Shown piece by piece: positions 1 to 24,235 of a stretch of DNA of 64,000 bases. Position 1 is the first letter of the stretch, and every line of letters begins with the position of its first letter. A model generated the notes under the pieces. It was not told where the DNA came from and did not search any database. It saw only the letters and a program-made list of their open reading frames with translations. The position numbers and the translations under genes are program-made. The stretch is from Progne subis subis (lineage: Eukaryota > Chordata > Aves > Passeriformes > Hirundinidae): positions 620,001 to 684,000 of the forward strand of contig JAKJHU010000066.1 of assembly GCA_022316685.1 (NCBI GenBank), written 5' to 3'.

Positions 1-7076
<7,076 letters not shown>

Positions 7077-7343
7077 TCAAAAGGTAGGACTCTGAAACTT
7101 GAAGACTTCCAAGACCTTGTTTTGCTCTCTACATACAGCCCTTGTGTTTGCAAATGTGTCCTGAGGTTTTTGAAGGTCATGTTCTCACGAGAAAGGATGA
7201 CTCCTAAAGAAGAGCAAATTCACAAATATTTTTTTTTTTTTTTTGTCTCCAGGCATGAAAAGCAAAACAAGGCACAGAAAAATGCGTGAGAGGCAGAGGG
7301 CCATCACCTCCCTGCTCAGGAGGAAAATGAGGCCAAGCTTTGC

Positions 7344-7442
7344 ACGGGTGCAGAGATGCACATTCGCCCTGGCGGCACCGCAGCTCCGCCGCGTCGCGCT
7401 GCCAGAGACGGGCGTTCCAGAGGCAGCTCCGAAAGGGCAGCG
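7344..7442. other. Small CpG-dense patch near exon D
   Basis: About 13 CpG dinucleotides fall within about 100 bases, including CTCCGCCGCGTCGCGCTG, in intron otherwise poor in CpG. It is far too short for a standard CpG island. It could be a regulatory site, a GC-biased conversion spot or a repeat remnant. The overlapping open frames look like by-products of the GC content. Confidence 0.5.
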
Positions 7443-10400
7443 AGTCAGGGAGGAGACAAGCTACATCTGCAGGAGAGGGAGGAGAGCAGTCACCGCTTCT
7501 TCCAGCAGCTGCCTTCCAAAGCCTGCTGGATGTCAGAGTCACAGGGAATCATTTGTCCTTCTGCCTCTGGGAACACAGAGACCTCAGACGGAGAAATGAA
7601 AAGCAGCAAGAATTGGACATTGCACAAAGGAACTGAGCCTCTATACAGCCACCATAGTCTGAATCTTGCTAGAAGCAGGAGCCTGGGGATTTGTTGAAAC
7701 TCTTTGAGGATGTGCTTTACTACTGAGACTTAAAAAGGTGTACTTTTTGTTTAGGATCCTGAAGTATTATGTTTTCTCTGTTGGGACCTTGCAGTGCAAA
7801 TGCTTAAACCTAAAATTTAAAACCCTGTGACCCTAATCTTTTTCATGTAAAGAAGCTTTTGCCTTTTTCAAAGCAAAATGTCCAAAATAATGCAAGAAAT
7901 CACTGACTGTGGCATTCCTAAAGCAGACTTGCCATACTGGGTTTTAAAAAGTACAGTATTTCCTTTGAGTAATTTAGAGCTGGAAATGCTGGAAAAAAGG
8001 CATGAAGTGACAGGTCCCAACAAAAATATTTCTGGGGAGTCACCCCTTCCTCTGCTAGGAGTCTCACCAACACCAAAACGTTTAGATAACTGAAGAAGAG
8101 CAAAAAACAAATTGTGAAGCACAGAGATGTATTAAAACTTGAGCCCCACATCTAGTTGCTACCTATCCTTCGTCGTAGTGGTGGGACTCTTCAAAGACTT
8201 ATCTTCTTAATCCAGACAAGCCAACAAAACCAAGGTCAATACTACCAGCAAGGCATGGAACAAGAAGAAATAATGAGAATCAGAAAAGGCTTTCCAGTGC
8301 TTTGTCATGAGGGCTCATAGAGGGGACTGAAGGAAGACAGCACATGAGGCAGGTGAGGACATCTGCATTTCCACAAGCAGAACAATGATGGAAAGGGTCA
8401 AATTTCAGGAGGGAAATTTGCAAAAATGAAGAAAATTCAGGGGAATGTGAGTAAAATTATAGCTGGCAACCAGATCATGAAGACTCTTGAAGACTGGGGT
8501 ATGTCCCAATCTGCAGCACAGGTTAAATACTACCCCAAGTTTCAAGTCATTCAGCAAATTGGGACCACTGTATGTGAATTGGAAACTGGGACCACTGCAT
8601 AAGAAATGAGACAGTTTCCTGTTTTGTTCCACTCCTTGTAACTGAAATTTGTGACAAAATATGAGGAAGAGTTAATGTTCTCCTCTCTTTATGCACTCAG
8701 ATGTCTTCCAACTCTCCAGTCCTTCCAAATTCCCAATATTTTACTCACATTCTCTTCTACCTTTGACTGTCTGAGCCTGTTTACATAACGTTCAAGACTG
8801 GTAAACATTACACATCTCATAGCTCCTGAAGAAAATATTATGCAAATGGCTGCTGTGCACCAGTGAGCTCCTGACATTAGATAGATATGCCACATTAACG
8901 TAACAGAAAACAATTCTGAGATGAGGGGATGTGAACCATATAAAATTCTTCCCTCTTAAAACATCCAAGCTGCGCTGGGGCATTTCTCTGTGTTTTAAAG
9001 GAGTGAAGAGCACTGATAGCTGTTGCTGTGGATGGCAGCTCTGAAACAGGTAAGAACAATACAGGGTAAGCATTAATGAAGAAAGGTAGGAGGTTTAAAT
9101 ATGTCTTTTAGGGCCAAATGGCTGCTTTTGATTTTAGTTCCAATAAGCAGACATGCAGCAGGAACAGGATGACATAGCTCAGCATCCCCTGTCCCTGATA
9201 CACGGGAAAGAGAGAAATATTTAATGAGCTGCAAAACAAGTCAGAGAAGCTCTCAGGAATGATGGCAGATCATGCCAAGAGGCAAAAGCAAGAGACACAA
9301 CAACAACAACAAAAAATCCAGGATCTGACAGCATTAAAGGATAACACAGACGGCTGGGGAGACAAAACAGCAGAAAGGAGAAGGGGAAAGCCAAATCTCC
9401 CATTTCTGACTCTGGGGAGATGCCAGCTGAGCAATGGCTTCCATTATCACACATCCCCAGGGAATCACTCTGTGCTCAAATCATATACAGTGCTCATCCA
9501 GACAGGGAAATCAATGGAGCAAACCTGGACCCTTCCTTCATATCCAGGCAGGTGTTTCAGGCTGAATCAGCATTGCCACAGTGCCAGGTGCAAGGTGGAG
9601 GCTCATTCCACCCTCAGGTACATGAAGACGTGCTTCCCAGGCCAGATGATCCCGCTGTCTTACAGTCAGCTGGTTTTTGGTTACGTTTTGCTTTTAATAA
9701 CAGCAAAAATTCAAAGACTTGTTTCAAATGGAGGTATTAAGAAAAGGTACAGACTAGAACATTTGGAACCTTTTCAGAACGCTATGCCATCACCCTCAGA
9801 GAGCACAGCTATGCTAATAAGTCCCCTAAAAATGCAACTGCTGGATGCCAAAAACTGCAATCCATGTTCCTGCAAAGAGCTCAGGTGAGGAGGATTGCTC
9901 TGATACTTTAAGCCTGTTGATCACGCTGTACAAGTCATGAGGGTGCCTGTTCTTCCTAACAGCCTGTACTGCACACAAAGGGCCATCCCAGCCCTCTTCC
10001 TGAAGTCAAAACCTACAAAGTACCCTCCTCACAGTGCACACAGGCTGAGATGCACAGAAAGCAGCTTCACCACAAGACCAGAGTCCTTCTTCCACTGACT
10101 CCCAGGGTGAAAACACCTTCTTTCCATTTTTTCACACATTCCCTCAGTGTTCATCTTGTTCTGGTTGGCCAAGACTTTGTAAGTTTGAGGCTGTTTCTGC
10201 AGGAGAGCAAGGCTTCAGCGCAGTATTGCTGACTCTCTGTGCTCCTCTTGTTCTTATTTCATGTTGCTGAGTAAGATTTAGGTATCTGCCATGGGTAATA
10301 ATGCAGTTTATATCTAGCAGAGGGTAACACAACTCTTTGTCAGGATATGGCAAGAGAGCTGAGAAACTTCCCTGTCATGGGCTTCTGCCTGAGCAAAACC

Positions 10401-11715
10401 TGTTCAGAGTGATTCCCATGCTTTATTTTTACTTGATTACTCATGATACTGCCTAAAGGCCCCCTAGGTAGCTTATTGCTAATAAGGATATTCTGAAGGT
10501 TTATTGAAAATTTTCCAACCTTGGATTCAAAGGATACCAAACAGGTCAGAATTCAACGTGGAAATCTATTGCTAACGTAAATGCTGTGGTCCTGCACAGG
10601 GCCAAGAGGAACGTGGCTTTGGTGAGATCTGAAACTATTGGATTTCTGGCAGAGCAGAGATGAAAGCTGTGAAATTACCTTTCAGAAAAGCACTACAGAA
10701 AATGAAAATAGTGAGTGAGGTGGGGTGTACAGGTGTATAGGGACCAACCACGTATCCAGGATCCAGCCTAATTTGTACGACAGGGAAGTGCAAGAAAATT
10801 TTACTTGAAGAGGAATTGGGACTCAGAGCAAGAATTTTAAATCTCAGTAGGATTAAGATATTAGTCAGCCAAACACAGCTCATACTTCAGTGTTTCTGCA
10901 AAAGGAGAGCAGATTGCCTCAGACAGGCTTTCTAACATTTTTTTCTAACTTTTCAAGCGTCTTGAAAGTCTAAGTTCCGTCTGCAGAAATAACCAAAGCT
11001 TTTGAGGGACCACCTCTCATGGAAAGCCACTCAGAGAGACCTAATTCCCAAACATCCAAAACCTCTTTAGAAGAATTTGTTGAAGTCACCTGGTGGGTGC
11101 CCAGCTTCACACACCTCAGGGATGGCTCATTTTCAGGCAGGTTTGAAACAGCTCCTACATCAAAACTGAGTTATTGTATAAGGTCAAGAGCTGACCAGCC
11201 CAAACCCATGTTTAAAATTATAAATCACTAATGGCTTATTGGGATCCTGCCCATAATCACACACACCACTCAGGGTTTTGAAAACACCACTTCTTCTCCA
11301 CATTAGACAGTGGGTTCAGACCCATGCAGGTCAGTCCTCACACCCAATTTGCAGTGAAATGAGCCACACAAGCTGCCTCACCTTTCCCAATTCAGCTGTA
11401 TTTAAAAGTTGGGTGTCTAGTCCCATCACCCAGACTATTTCCACTAAAAAATGGGGATAAGAATGGTAAGAAGATAAGAAAATGCAAGACCTTCTTAGAA
11501 GAGTTTGCATTGTTAGATCCCCTTTTCAGTAAGCAAACATTTAGATTGGCCTCTTAACAAAAGTGGCTCAGATAATTGGGTTCACTTATCTTAACCATCA
11601 GCTTTTCATCACAGGGCCAAAATTTCCGACAAAATTGAAAAAATAAGAACTCAGAACTCTTGACAGTAATTTAATCTGTAAGGCAGAGCTTTAAAAGCTG
11701 AAGTGCTAATGCGCT

Positions 11716-11831
11716 ACTGGTCATGCACGTTTTAGATATAGCCTAATTGGAAAAGTAATATTTTGATATTCAGACTGGTCATGCACGTTTTAGATATAGC
11801 CTAATTGGAAAAGTAATATTTTGATATTCAG
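11716..11831. repeat. Exact 58-bp tandem duplication (two copies)
   Basis: The unit starting ACTGGTCATGCACGTTTTAG and ending TAATATTTTGATATTCAG occurs twice head to tail, 11716-11773 and 11774-11831, with no mismatch. It lies in the intron between exons C and D, about 2 kb from exon C. Identity over the whole unit in otherwise decaying intron DNA implies a recent event, or an assembly artefact. Confidence 0.97.
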
Positions 11832-12139
11832 AAAGGGTTGAGACTGTGGGCATTTGTCTACCCTAGCCAGGCTGAGGATTTTATTCATGCTGTGCCATTA
11901 GGAGGAATGACTCTTCCATTGATTTGAGGGCAGTTGGCAGGTGCTGCAAGTTGGAGCGACACTGGAAGACATGAAAGCTTTTGGATGTGGGAAAATTGCA
12001 GAACACCTATGCAGAAGCCACAACATCAGGTGTAACATTCAAGGAGGATCATTTGTGGGCATCACCAGAGTGACTGGCAACAGAAATTCAATCTTCTGCA
12101 CTTGGAAAATGTTTTCTGAGCAACTTATTATGTTTAGGA

Positions 12140-12211
12140 AAAAAAAAAAGTACAGCACTAAAGAGGAGGTGCATATTGTGAAGAAAAAAAGAAAAAAAAA
12201 AAAAGGAAAAT
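12140..12211. repeat. A/AG-rich low-complexity stretch
   Basis: Two A-runs (near 12140 and 12183-12210) with interspersed G give lysine-rich chance frames. No function is implied. Confidence 0.8.
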
Positions 12212-13843
12212 AAATAGAACAAATATTTAAAGCTGTTTTCTTTGTGCAGGAGGGGGAAAAGTCCTGTCAGCACTTCAGAAATAAGTGGCCATGACCTCTT
12301 GAACCAGGATGAGTAAATCCTACCTTCAGCGACGTAACAAGAAGCCTGGAGGCACTTGTGCATCCATCAGAGGCCAGACCGTGGGTAATGAGAGCTCTCA
12401 AACATCTCTCAAAGCACTACAGCTCCTGTCACAGGCTCTGAGAGCCTCTTCTCCAAAATAGCAAGTTTTCTCGTGTAAATAGCAGTGATCACGAGAGGCT
12501 GCGTGAGATCACTCAGGCACCAAGCAGAGTCACTCACTCCCTCATTATCATCAGCACTTCAGCAAACACCATCTAAGCTTTCCTGTGTCTTGAGACTCGT
12601 TCTAGTCAGTGCTCATTCCAGACCAAAATAAAACATGTTTGATAAGGACAGAAGAGCTGACAGCAAAAGTTATGAAAATCGCTGTCTCAGCTCAATCCCT
12701 GCTACCGCTCTGGAAGGAGATTTCTAGTCTGGCGTGATTACACAAGACTTCTGCTCAGAGTGCATCCTGGCCCATGCCTCAAAATAAAACACTGATGGTC
12801 TGCTGGCTCCACAACGGGAAAGCACAGAAATCTGCTCCTTTTCCTGATTTTGTTGGGATAGAGTGTGTCTGCACAGTGTGAAGATAACGCCCATAGGAAG
12901 TACCTGTGACAAATCTGTATCACTGTGCCGTAATCACCTAATCTGAGTTGTTGTACAATGATATCATCAGAACTATGAAAACAGGTGAAGTGGCAGCTGC
13001 AAAGTAGAAAGAGCTTCTGACAGCTGGAAAACAGAGCTTCTGGACTGCTGGAAAGATCTGAGACAAATCTATCCACTGTCAGTTTCATGGATTTCATGGA
13101 TATCCCAGAGTTTAATTTTCCCACCTTAGCTGATGATCCTGGTGTGGCAGGAGGCACAGGCTTGCTGAATGTCTTGTACACAAAGGAAGCCTTTTAAATA
13201 GTGTTTGCTCAAACAGACCTCATCACCACCTGCCATCTAATGCTCACTTTCAGCTACTTTAACTGTTTTCAATGGCTCCTGGTAAACATGCTGCTAATAG
13301 GTAGCCTTGTACAATCACTACCAAATGGACAGAAGAGCAAAGAATGAATGTTAGAAAACAATTTGACACCGTCCAGGAAGGCCCAAGGATCTAAAGAGCT
13401 TTTGCATTTTGACATCTGAGTCAGTGACTTAACGTGATTGTAACAGAGGATTACTGAACATGTCTGAAAAAATGCAGCTCTTTCATTTTATTGCCTTCTA
13501 TCAGAGGAACTGAAATGCTGTTCTTCATGATTAAAATAATACATTTCATTAGGTAAAGCTTCTTGGTTTTCTACTTGCTTGCAGAAGTAATACATTTGAG
13601 GCTATTCTTCACATGCTCCTGGCGTAGCTAAAGCAGTGTCTTTGAGAATATTCATTCTGCAAAGGACTGAAAACATGGAAATGAATCCCACAAACCCAGA
13701 GCTGGACCGCAGGATTGTAACCCAAAGGGGAAGAGCACACAAGACAGAGCACAGGCAAACCTTAAAATCTAACAGATATCTGTAAAATCCCCTGTGCACC
13801 ATCTACCAGCGCCAGATAATGAATATTATTTCATTTTCACTTA

Positions 13844-17663
<3,820 letters not shown>

Positions 17664-17802
17664 TCATCAAAGGGTGGACAAGGCCGTGCACAGGACACAG
17701 GCAGCCAGAGCAGATCTGCCTGCAGCTCTGGGGCTCCACCACTGCCCCGAGGAGGGACATGAGGATGGTGAGGAAGGGAAATCTCATGGGTGGGGGCTGA
17801 GG

Positions 17803-18187
17803 TCACTTGGTCTGATCAGCCTGGAGAAGAGGAAACTGAGGGGAGACCTCATTGAGCTCTTCAACATCCCCATGAGGGGCAGTGGAGGGGCAGGCACTGG
17901 TCCCTTCTCTGGTGACCAGCGGCAGGACCCAAGGGAATGGCCTGAAGCTGAGTCAGGGGAGGCTTAAGTTGCATACCAGAAAAAAGGTTCTTCATCAGGA
18001 GGGTGTCTGGGCACTGGGACAGGCTCCCCAGGGAAGGGGTCACAGCACTGAGCTTGACAGAGTTCAAAAGCATTTGGACAATGCTCTCAGGCATAGGGTG
18101 TGATTGGGGTGCCTGTGCAGGGCCAGCTGGACTCCATGATCCTGATGGGTCCCTTCCCAATTCAGCATACATTATGATTCTATGAAT
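17803..18187 (+). mobile_element. CR1 LINE 3' fragment
   Basis: This is a long CR1 tail in plus orientation (antisense to CAMK1D). It begins in the reverse-transcriptase C-terminal region (GGAGAAGAGGAAACTGAG, GACCTCATTGAGCTC), passes through the block containing ACAGGCTCCCCAGGGAA and GACAATGCTCTCAGGCA, and ends in the 3' UTR at GGGTCCCTTCCCAATTCAG and TATGATTCTATGAATT. The reading frame is broken, so it is a dead copy. It starts about 200 bp upstream of exon B. Confidence 0.93.
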
Positions 18188-21100
18188 TAAATTTGGTTTT
18201 CTCCAAGGCTTGGTCAAGCTATAATGGAAAATAAAACCCATCACACATCAGGGACTGGTCAAAGACTCACTAGCACTTGCAGAGGGAATCATGATCATAC
18301 CCCAGCAAGAGCCAGGGGAGCGGATCCTGCTTTCCATGCTGTCCCATCCTAGAGAACTTTGCATAGGCAGTTCCATCTACTAGTACTGGCCCACTCAGAC
18401 CCACTCAGGCTATAAAGCTCCTGCCTTTTATGATCACTTTTCACTCCGCTGACCAAGGCTTGGGGTTTGCCCTGGAGGAATCATCTCATTCTTTCCCCAG
18501 TAGTGAGTAAAATGCAGTCAGGAGTTTCTGCCACTACCTGTAGAGCATTAGTTTATTAAAGTAGCCTGCACCTCTGACAATTTTAAATGCTCTCAGGGGT
18601 CCCCTCCTTTACCCACACATGTATGTTCATTTATCTGCAGTCACAAGCTCTTTAGGCAGAGCACAGCCTCTGCCTGGCACTGGTAGGAGACAGTTATTGA
18701 TGAGGAGCACAGATTATCAGTGCAATTAATCACCAGATGACACAAATGAGGGAAGGATTCCACAACTCAAAGAGGAAAGAAAATAAAACCTAGACATCCC
18801 ATTATTTAATGTCTGCTGTATTGCACTTTTTCCCTGCCTTGCTAGAAATAACACGTTCTGAACCCAATCCCAAATAAAGAATGGCACATTAAAACTCCCT
18901 GGAGGAGTATCTGAGGAAACAAAAGAGGAAAGAAATGTCTGAGTAATTGAAATAATAAAACTGTCAGCAAAAAACTGCCCTACTAGGGTAAATAAAAAAT
19001 TTCCATTTTAGCAAGCAAAACCCATTAAAAAATAAAATGTATGCGATATGTTTCTTCAGCAAGTTGCACCACTTAGCATATCATAAATGGCTCAGTAAAA
19101 CTTTCTTTTAAAACAAACCTAATAAAGGGAAAATAACAAATGATTACAGTCATTAAATGCATATGGACTGAGAGCTTGCCATTACACGAACACTAGGTAA
19201 TTCAGCCACTCCAGGCAGCAACCTGCTTGAATAGTAACATGAAGTCACTTCCTAGGGATGTTTGGAGCCTGAATGGGAGAGAATGCTAATGCTAAAAATG
19301 AACACATTCAGCTTTGAAAATGAAAAGCCACCTTGGAAGACAAAGAGAGAAACCAGATAATGCTTCTATTAAGTGCTAGGCAAACAAAACAAACAGCTTA
19401 CTAACGTACCGGCACTAAACTGAAACTGCAGGAAAGGTGAAGTTCACCCAGGGTCTGAAGTCCATCAGCAGCCTGAATTAAATCCCCTTCTTTCCTCGTT
19501 TCTCAAAACAGGAGTTGTGTTTCTCACATATACATATTTATATATACACGTGTGAATACACAGAGTGTTGCTCCAAGCCCCTCTTGGCCCTACACCCCCT
19601 GCCCAGCCCATCCTGCGCCCTGCCAAGGGAGAACAGGCACACCTCACCCTCACTGCTCAATGAAGGCAGTTACAATTTTATTGATTATGGCTCCTATTAG
19701 CTGACTGTCTTTTTATATTTCCCTTGCAGTCCCTTTGTTTCCTGTGGATTGATTGCACTGAAAATTGAGCCCACACAGTAATTAATATTACTGAATACAG
19801 CATATTTCGCCATGAAAATGCAGTGTCTGCTGTTTTGCAGCTTCATGCAGTTACTTTTGCTACATTCAAGCAATGGACTGCTTTAGTAAATACAAATTTA
19901 CATCACGCATTTTCCTGCACAAGGAAACTCTCCTTCGATCTTCGCAGAGTGTATACCTCCACAAAGTATTTTTCACTAAATTGACAGAATTTCCCTCCAT
20001 GCCAGCTCACTCCCCACCCCCTTAAGCCTCATTCTTTAACTGAAAGCTTCTCTTAGATTTAGTCCAGTGGATCTACTGTACTCGAGCTCAATCTGTTTAT
20101 AATTCAATTTCAACACATGGAAAATATTTACAACCTCTTAAATGACGCACTGCAAACCAGAGCTTAACCGAAGCACTCAGGAGGAGCAACCCTTACATTT
20201 GCAGGCACTTGCTTATTGAGAACACTGACAGCATCCCAGGTACATGCAGAGAGCCAAGGGTCTCGTGCTCCTATATATCAGTGTGGTGACTCCGTGTTAC
20301 GGTGCATTACACGTTTGCACTCACCTCTAGAGTCTCCCTGCTGTGGGCAAGATTCCTGGCTGAGCTCCACCTCCCTAGGATGCTCAACTCAGCACCCAAG
20401 GCCATGGCTACTTTCCACATGGAGCAAAAGTCCTCATGGCTTTTCTCCTCCAGGACAGGGTTAACTCAACCATAATGCCATTGGGAATGCTGCTCCCTGC
20501 ACGGTGCCCAGGGGCTGGCAGAAGTCAGTGCTGTGACAGAAGCAATCCAGCAAAGGCAGCTCTGGGAGAGCATCTGAGCTCTGAACTCATGGTGATGTGG
20601 CCTGTTTGCTGGTCTTAATCCCAACCCTCTCTGCCCTGCTGAGATGGGACTTGGCACCTGCTCTGAGCAGACCTGGGCACTCACAAAGCGCTGCTGCAAT
20701 TTGTTCCAGTCTTTAATGCTCTGGAATAATTATTTTCTTTTAATGGCACCATCCAGCTTTGCCCTCTCTATGTCAATTTTGAGGTAGAATTGAAACTGCA
20801 GGCAGCAAGAGCAGAATTAGGTCTTTGTCTTAAAGAAATTTAAGACAGAATTTTCTGTCCAGAAAGAGAGGGTAGGAGGGATTTCTCATTAGTGGAATTT
20901 AGAAGACTGCTCCTGCTGGCACTGGCTCATGGACCTGGACACACAAACAACAGCAAAAGGAACCTTTTTCTCTTGATGATTTCAATCTTGATTCCCAGCA
21001 AAGAAGAAGTCAGAGGACAACTAGCCAAGTTCAGGTTCTTGAAAACCTCAACTCTGGTGCTGGTCAAGTGTCACACTGTGATCCAGAGTAGCATCAGCCC

Positions 21101-23737
21101 TGCCCAGGTACTCAGAGTTGGGCAAAACTCAGCAAAGCAGCCACAACAGCCTCTTCTGTATGGATGTGTCTGCTGGGACTGCCTGGTTGGAACATGTGTG
21201 GCTTCAACCCTTGGTCCTTGCTCCCAGCAGTGGGTTTTCCCTGGTTCTCCAAGCAGCATGGGAAAAGCCCAGCACTGGGAGAAGGAGCTCAGCCAAGTGT
21301 TCCCACGGCACATGGACACCCCAGCATATGCCTTGCCTGCCTCCAGCAATAGGAAACAATTTCAAAACAATGACCAGAAGAATAATTTTGTTTAGAATGA
21401 AAAAAACCACAACCAAACCCAGCCATAAATATGAACATTTTAACTCCTAGTATTTTAACTGAGGAGACATGCCTTCAGTACATATAACTAACTAGCCACA
21501 TGAAAAAGGCCAGAACAAACATCTGAGGTGAAAGGAAATGGGATTTGAGGGGTGACCTCAGCAGTGCCCAGTACAGGGGTGGTCACTGCCCTGGTCCTGC
21601 TGGCCACACTGCTGCTGGTATAGATCAGGATGTGATTCCATTAACACCCAGTTTGAGGAGGGACAGTAGAACCCAACTTGACCATCTGAAAAAGAGACAT
21701 TATCTGCAATTCCACCAGGGAAATACAGATTGCACTCTGTTTCCAGGGTTTCCTGAGATAAAAGCTTCTCGATCTAGGGTTTCATTAAGGAGACTTCATG
21801 TATCGATCGTGCAGATGATGCAAATCTTTCAGAGGACCTAACCTGGTGATGGAAATTACAATAAATTCCTACAGTTGTATTTACAATCTTTTATTTTCCT
21901 GACAGGATTTGGGGGTTTTGCTTCTTGTTTCTTCACAAATTGATGTTTGAATGCAGTTCTAAACCTCCAGCACAAGCTGCCACACTGAGTGGCTCAGATT
22001 AGGACAAGTTTCAAAAAACTTTGAAAATATCAATGGTTTTGTACATGGATGAACTACCTTTTTAATTGGGCTCTCGGTGTGTACACTGTTGGATGCACAC
22101 CCTGCACAGACAGTAAAAAAGGACCCTGCAAGACCTTGCAATGCTTATTAGAGGCAAAGGAGAGGTCACTCTAACAGTGTCCAGTAAATACTCAGGCTCT
22201 GTTCAGGGACACTAGTTTCCACATTTGTGCAATTTCTAATTTACAGATGTAACTTGTGAGACATGAGGAAACATTTCAGCATTACTACTACGCCTTCCCT
22301 TTACATTACCCCATTTCACCATTAGTTCATCAGGAAAGAACCAAACTGGCAAACAAAAAAGGAAACAGCTCATGCTCCAGGTAAAGAGAAAGGGCATTAT
22401 CAACCTTTTTCCAAAGTATCCAATCCCATCAGGAAAGCAGAACGTGCAAAGTTTCAAAGAAATGCTTTGATGAAAAATGAGAACCAAACAAATCTCCCTT
22501 GTAACTTAAGGCCCCTAAACTCATAAACAGAAAACAAGAGCCCATCTCTCTGAATTTCTGGTGGTTTTGCCAGCAGAGTGAAACCTGCACGCTCACATTG
22601 CAGGTACCAGACTGTCACCTCAGTGGGGCTGCCTGGTGGGGGACACCCCTACATATGATAGCCTTCAGGTGAATAAATACATGAATAAAAGAACAAGTAA
22701 ACACCGGAATTAAAAAGAAGTTAGCCATATTAATATATTCATGTTATCCTTTCTCGGTGGGACTGTCTGTGTGTACAGAAAAATCCTCTCATTTCTTCAC
22801 CCCTGCACCCCCCACTGTTACTGAGTGTAGGAACCTTTCTACTTGTTTCAGGAGATTGAAAAATAATACCCTTTGAAATATCACTTTGACTTCTTTGCCA
22901 TTTGGCAAAACATTGATGCTTTTCTGCCTCTTTTGTACTACAGGCTGGAATTGCTCTGGATCATTTGCTGCTTGACAGTTTAATTGCTTTTTATAAGGAG
23001 TCTTATAGATGAACTCATCAGTGGTGGATTTACATGAAGAATCCCAGCAAAGCTATTCAGTGCTTGTCAGCTTTTCCCTCCAGAAGGGTGCTAAGTTCAC
23101 CTGATGCTTCCATGCAGCTCAAGTCATGATCCATTCTCCACTGGACAAGTCACCAAGGCACCATCCATCATGCTGGGTTAGAAGAACCACCCTGCAAAGG
23201 CAGACACATGCCTAGGGATTCACTAATACTGTTTCAACTTGCACATTAGGGATGCTAAACAAAAAGAGAACTGATTTCAGAAACTGGAGCACGAGGCCAC
23301 CCAGGACAGTATGAAAACTAAGTTAAATATGGGCACTGCTCTGTAATTGTCAGCAGCTTATCAATCAGAAGTTACCCATTCACAATTTCCTACAATATAA
23401 ATCAGAAGCAGCACAGAACTCAGCATGAAGCTGAAGTGTGAGGGGGAGATAAGAAAGATTGAAGGGACTATTCCTGAGCAGTTCTGCCTCTGAGTATTAC
23501 ATTTCTCTAATGAAGGAATTCTTATTAACACAAATACTTCCATTTTTAAGATGTATTTTGTTTTTAATGGAGGGCTTTTCTAGTTTGGCTTTAAACTTCC
23601 TCTGTATTGTGAAAAATGCATGAGAACCAGAAAGCAAATCTGACCAATGTGGTGTTCTAAAGGAAAGAGAAATTGCCCACCCTCATCTCATTGTTCAAAC
23701 CAAGCAACACATGAAAGGAAAACGAGTAAACAGATTA

Positions 23738-23840
23738 ATAGAATTTAGACCCAGAAAGGAACATTATGATTATTTAGTCTGACCTCTTGCAAGCAGAAGT
23801 ACGTGATGAAAATTCTCCTTGTACCAATAATCTAGGGTGT
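23738..23840 (-). mobile_element. Old CR1-like fragment
   Basis: TAGAATTTAGACCCAGAAAG, GGAACATTATGATTATTTAG and TCTGACCTCTTGCAAGCAGA resemble the reverse complement of an old CR1 tail group whose consensus contains GACCATTATGATCATCTAG. It is heavily diverged and the limits are approximate. Confidence 0.6.
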
Positions 23841-24171
23841 TAATCAGGCAGGGACAGATATTGCTACAGAATTACTGTATGGCCTACAGAGATTTGCTTT
23901 ATTCAGTTAATATGTCAGAAAACTGCCCTGGCTTTCTCATTTGCAACCCATCATAAAAAAATACAGCTTGAAAAAGGCGAGGACTTTCCTTGTTATTATA
24001 TCTTTAAATCACCCACCTTAAGACGTGCTGCTAACTTAAGTATATACTCCAAGGCCACCAAAGAAGGGACACAGGATTAGTTTTCACTTATTTTTCTAGA
24101 ATGCAGGTGTGTGCATATGACAGGGAGGGATGGAGAGATGTTAGCACCCTCTCCTTTGATAGTGCTGTTCA

Positions 24172-24235
24172 ATCATAGAATCATTCAGGTTGGAAAAGAC
24201 TTTCAAGAACATCAAGTACAACCTTTGACCCACCT
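24172..24235 (-). mobile_element. CR1 3'-terminal fragment
   Basis: AATCATAGAATCATTCAGGT then TGGAAAAGACTTTCAAGAAC and CAAGTACAACCTTTGACCC is the reverse complement of the last ~60 bases of a CR1 tail. Only the extreme 3' end is present or recognisable. Confidence 0.85.

Noticed and set aside
7243..7697. Three overlapping plus-strand frames of 98-118 codons
   Set aside because: They arise from the CpG-dense, stop-poor patch and have no recognisable domain; overlapping frames in several registers indicate composition, not coding.
9259..9888. Longest open frame in the window, 209 codons on the plus strand
   Set aside because: It lies wholly inside a CAMK1D intron, starts in a low-complexity CAA run giving a Gln string, shows no domain I recognise, and another long frame overlaps it. 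It is probably chance in GC-moderate DNA.
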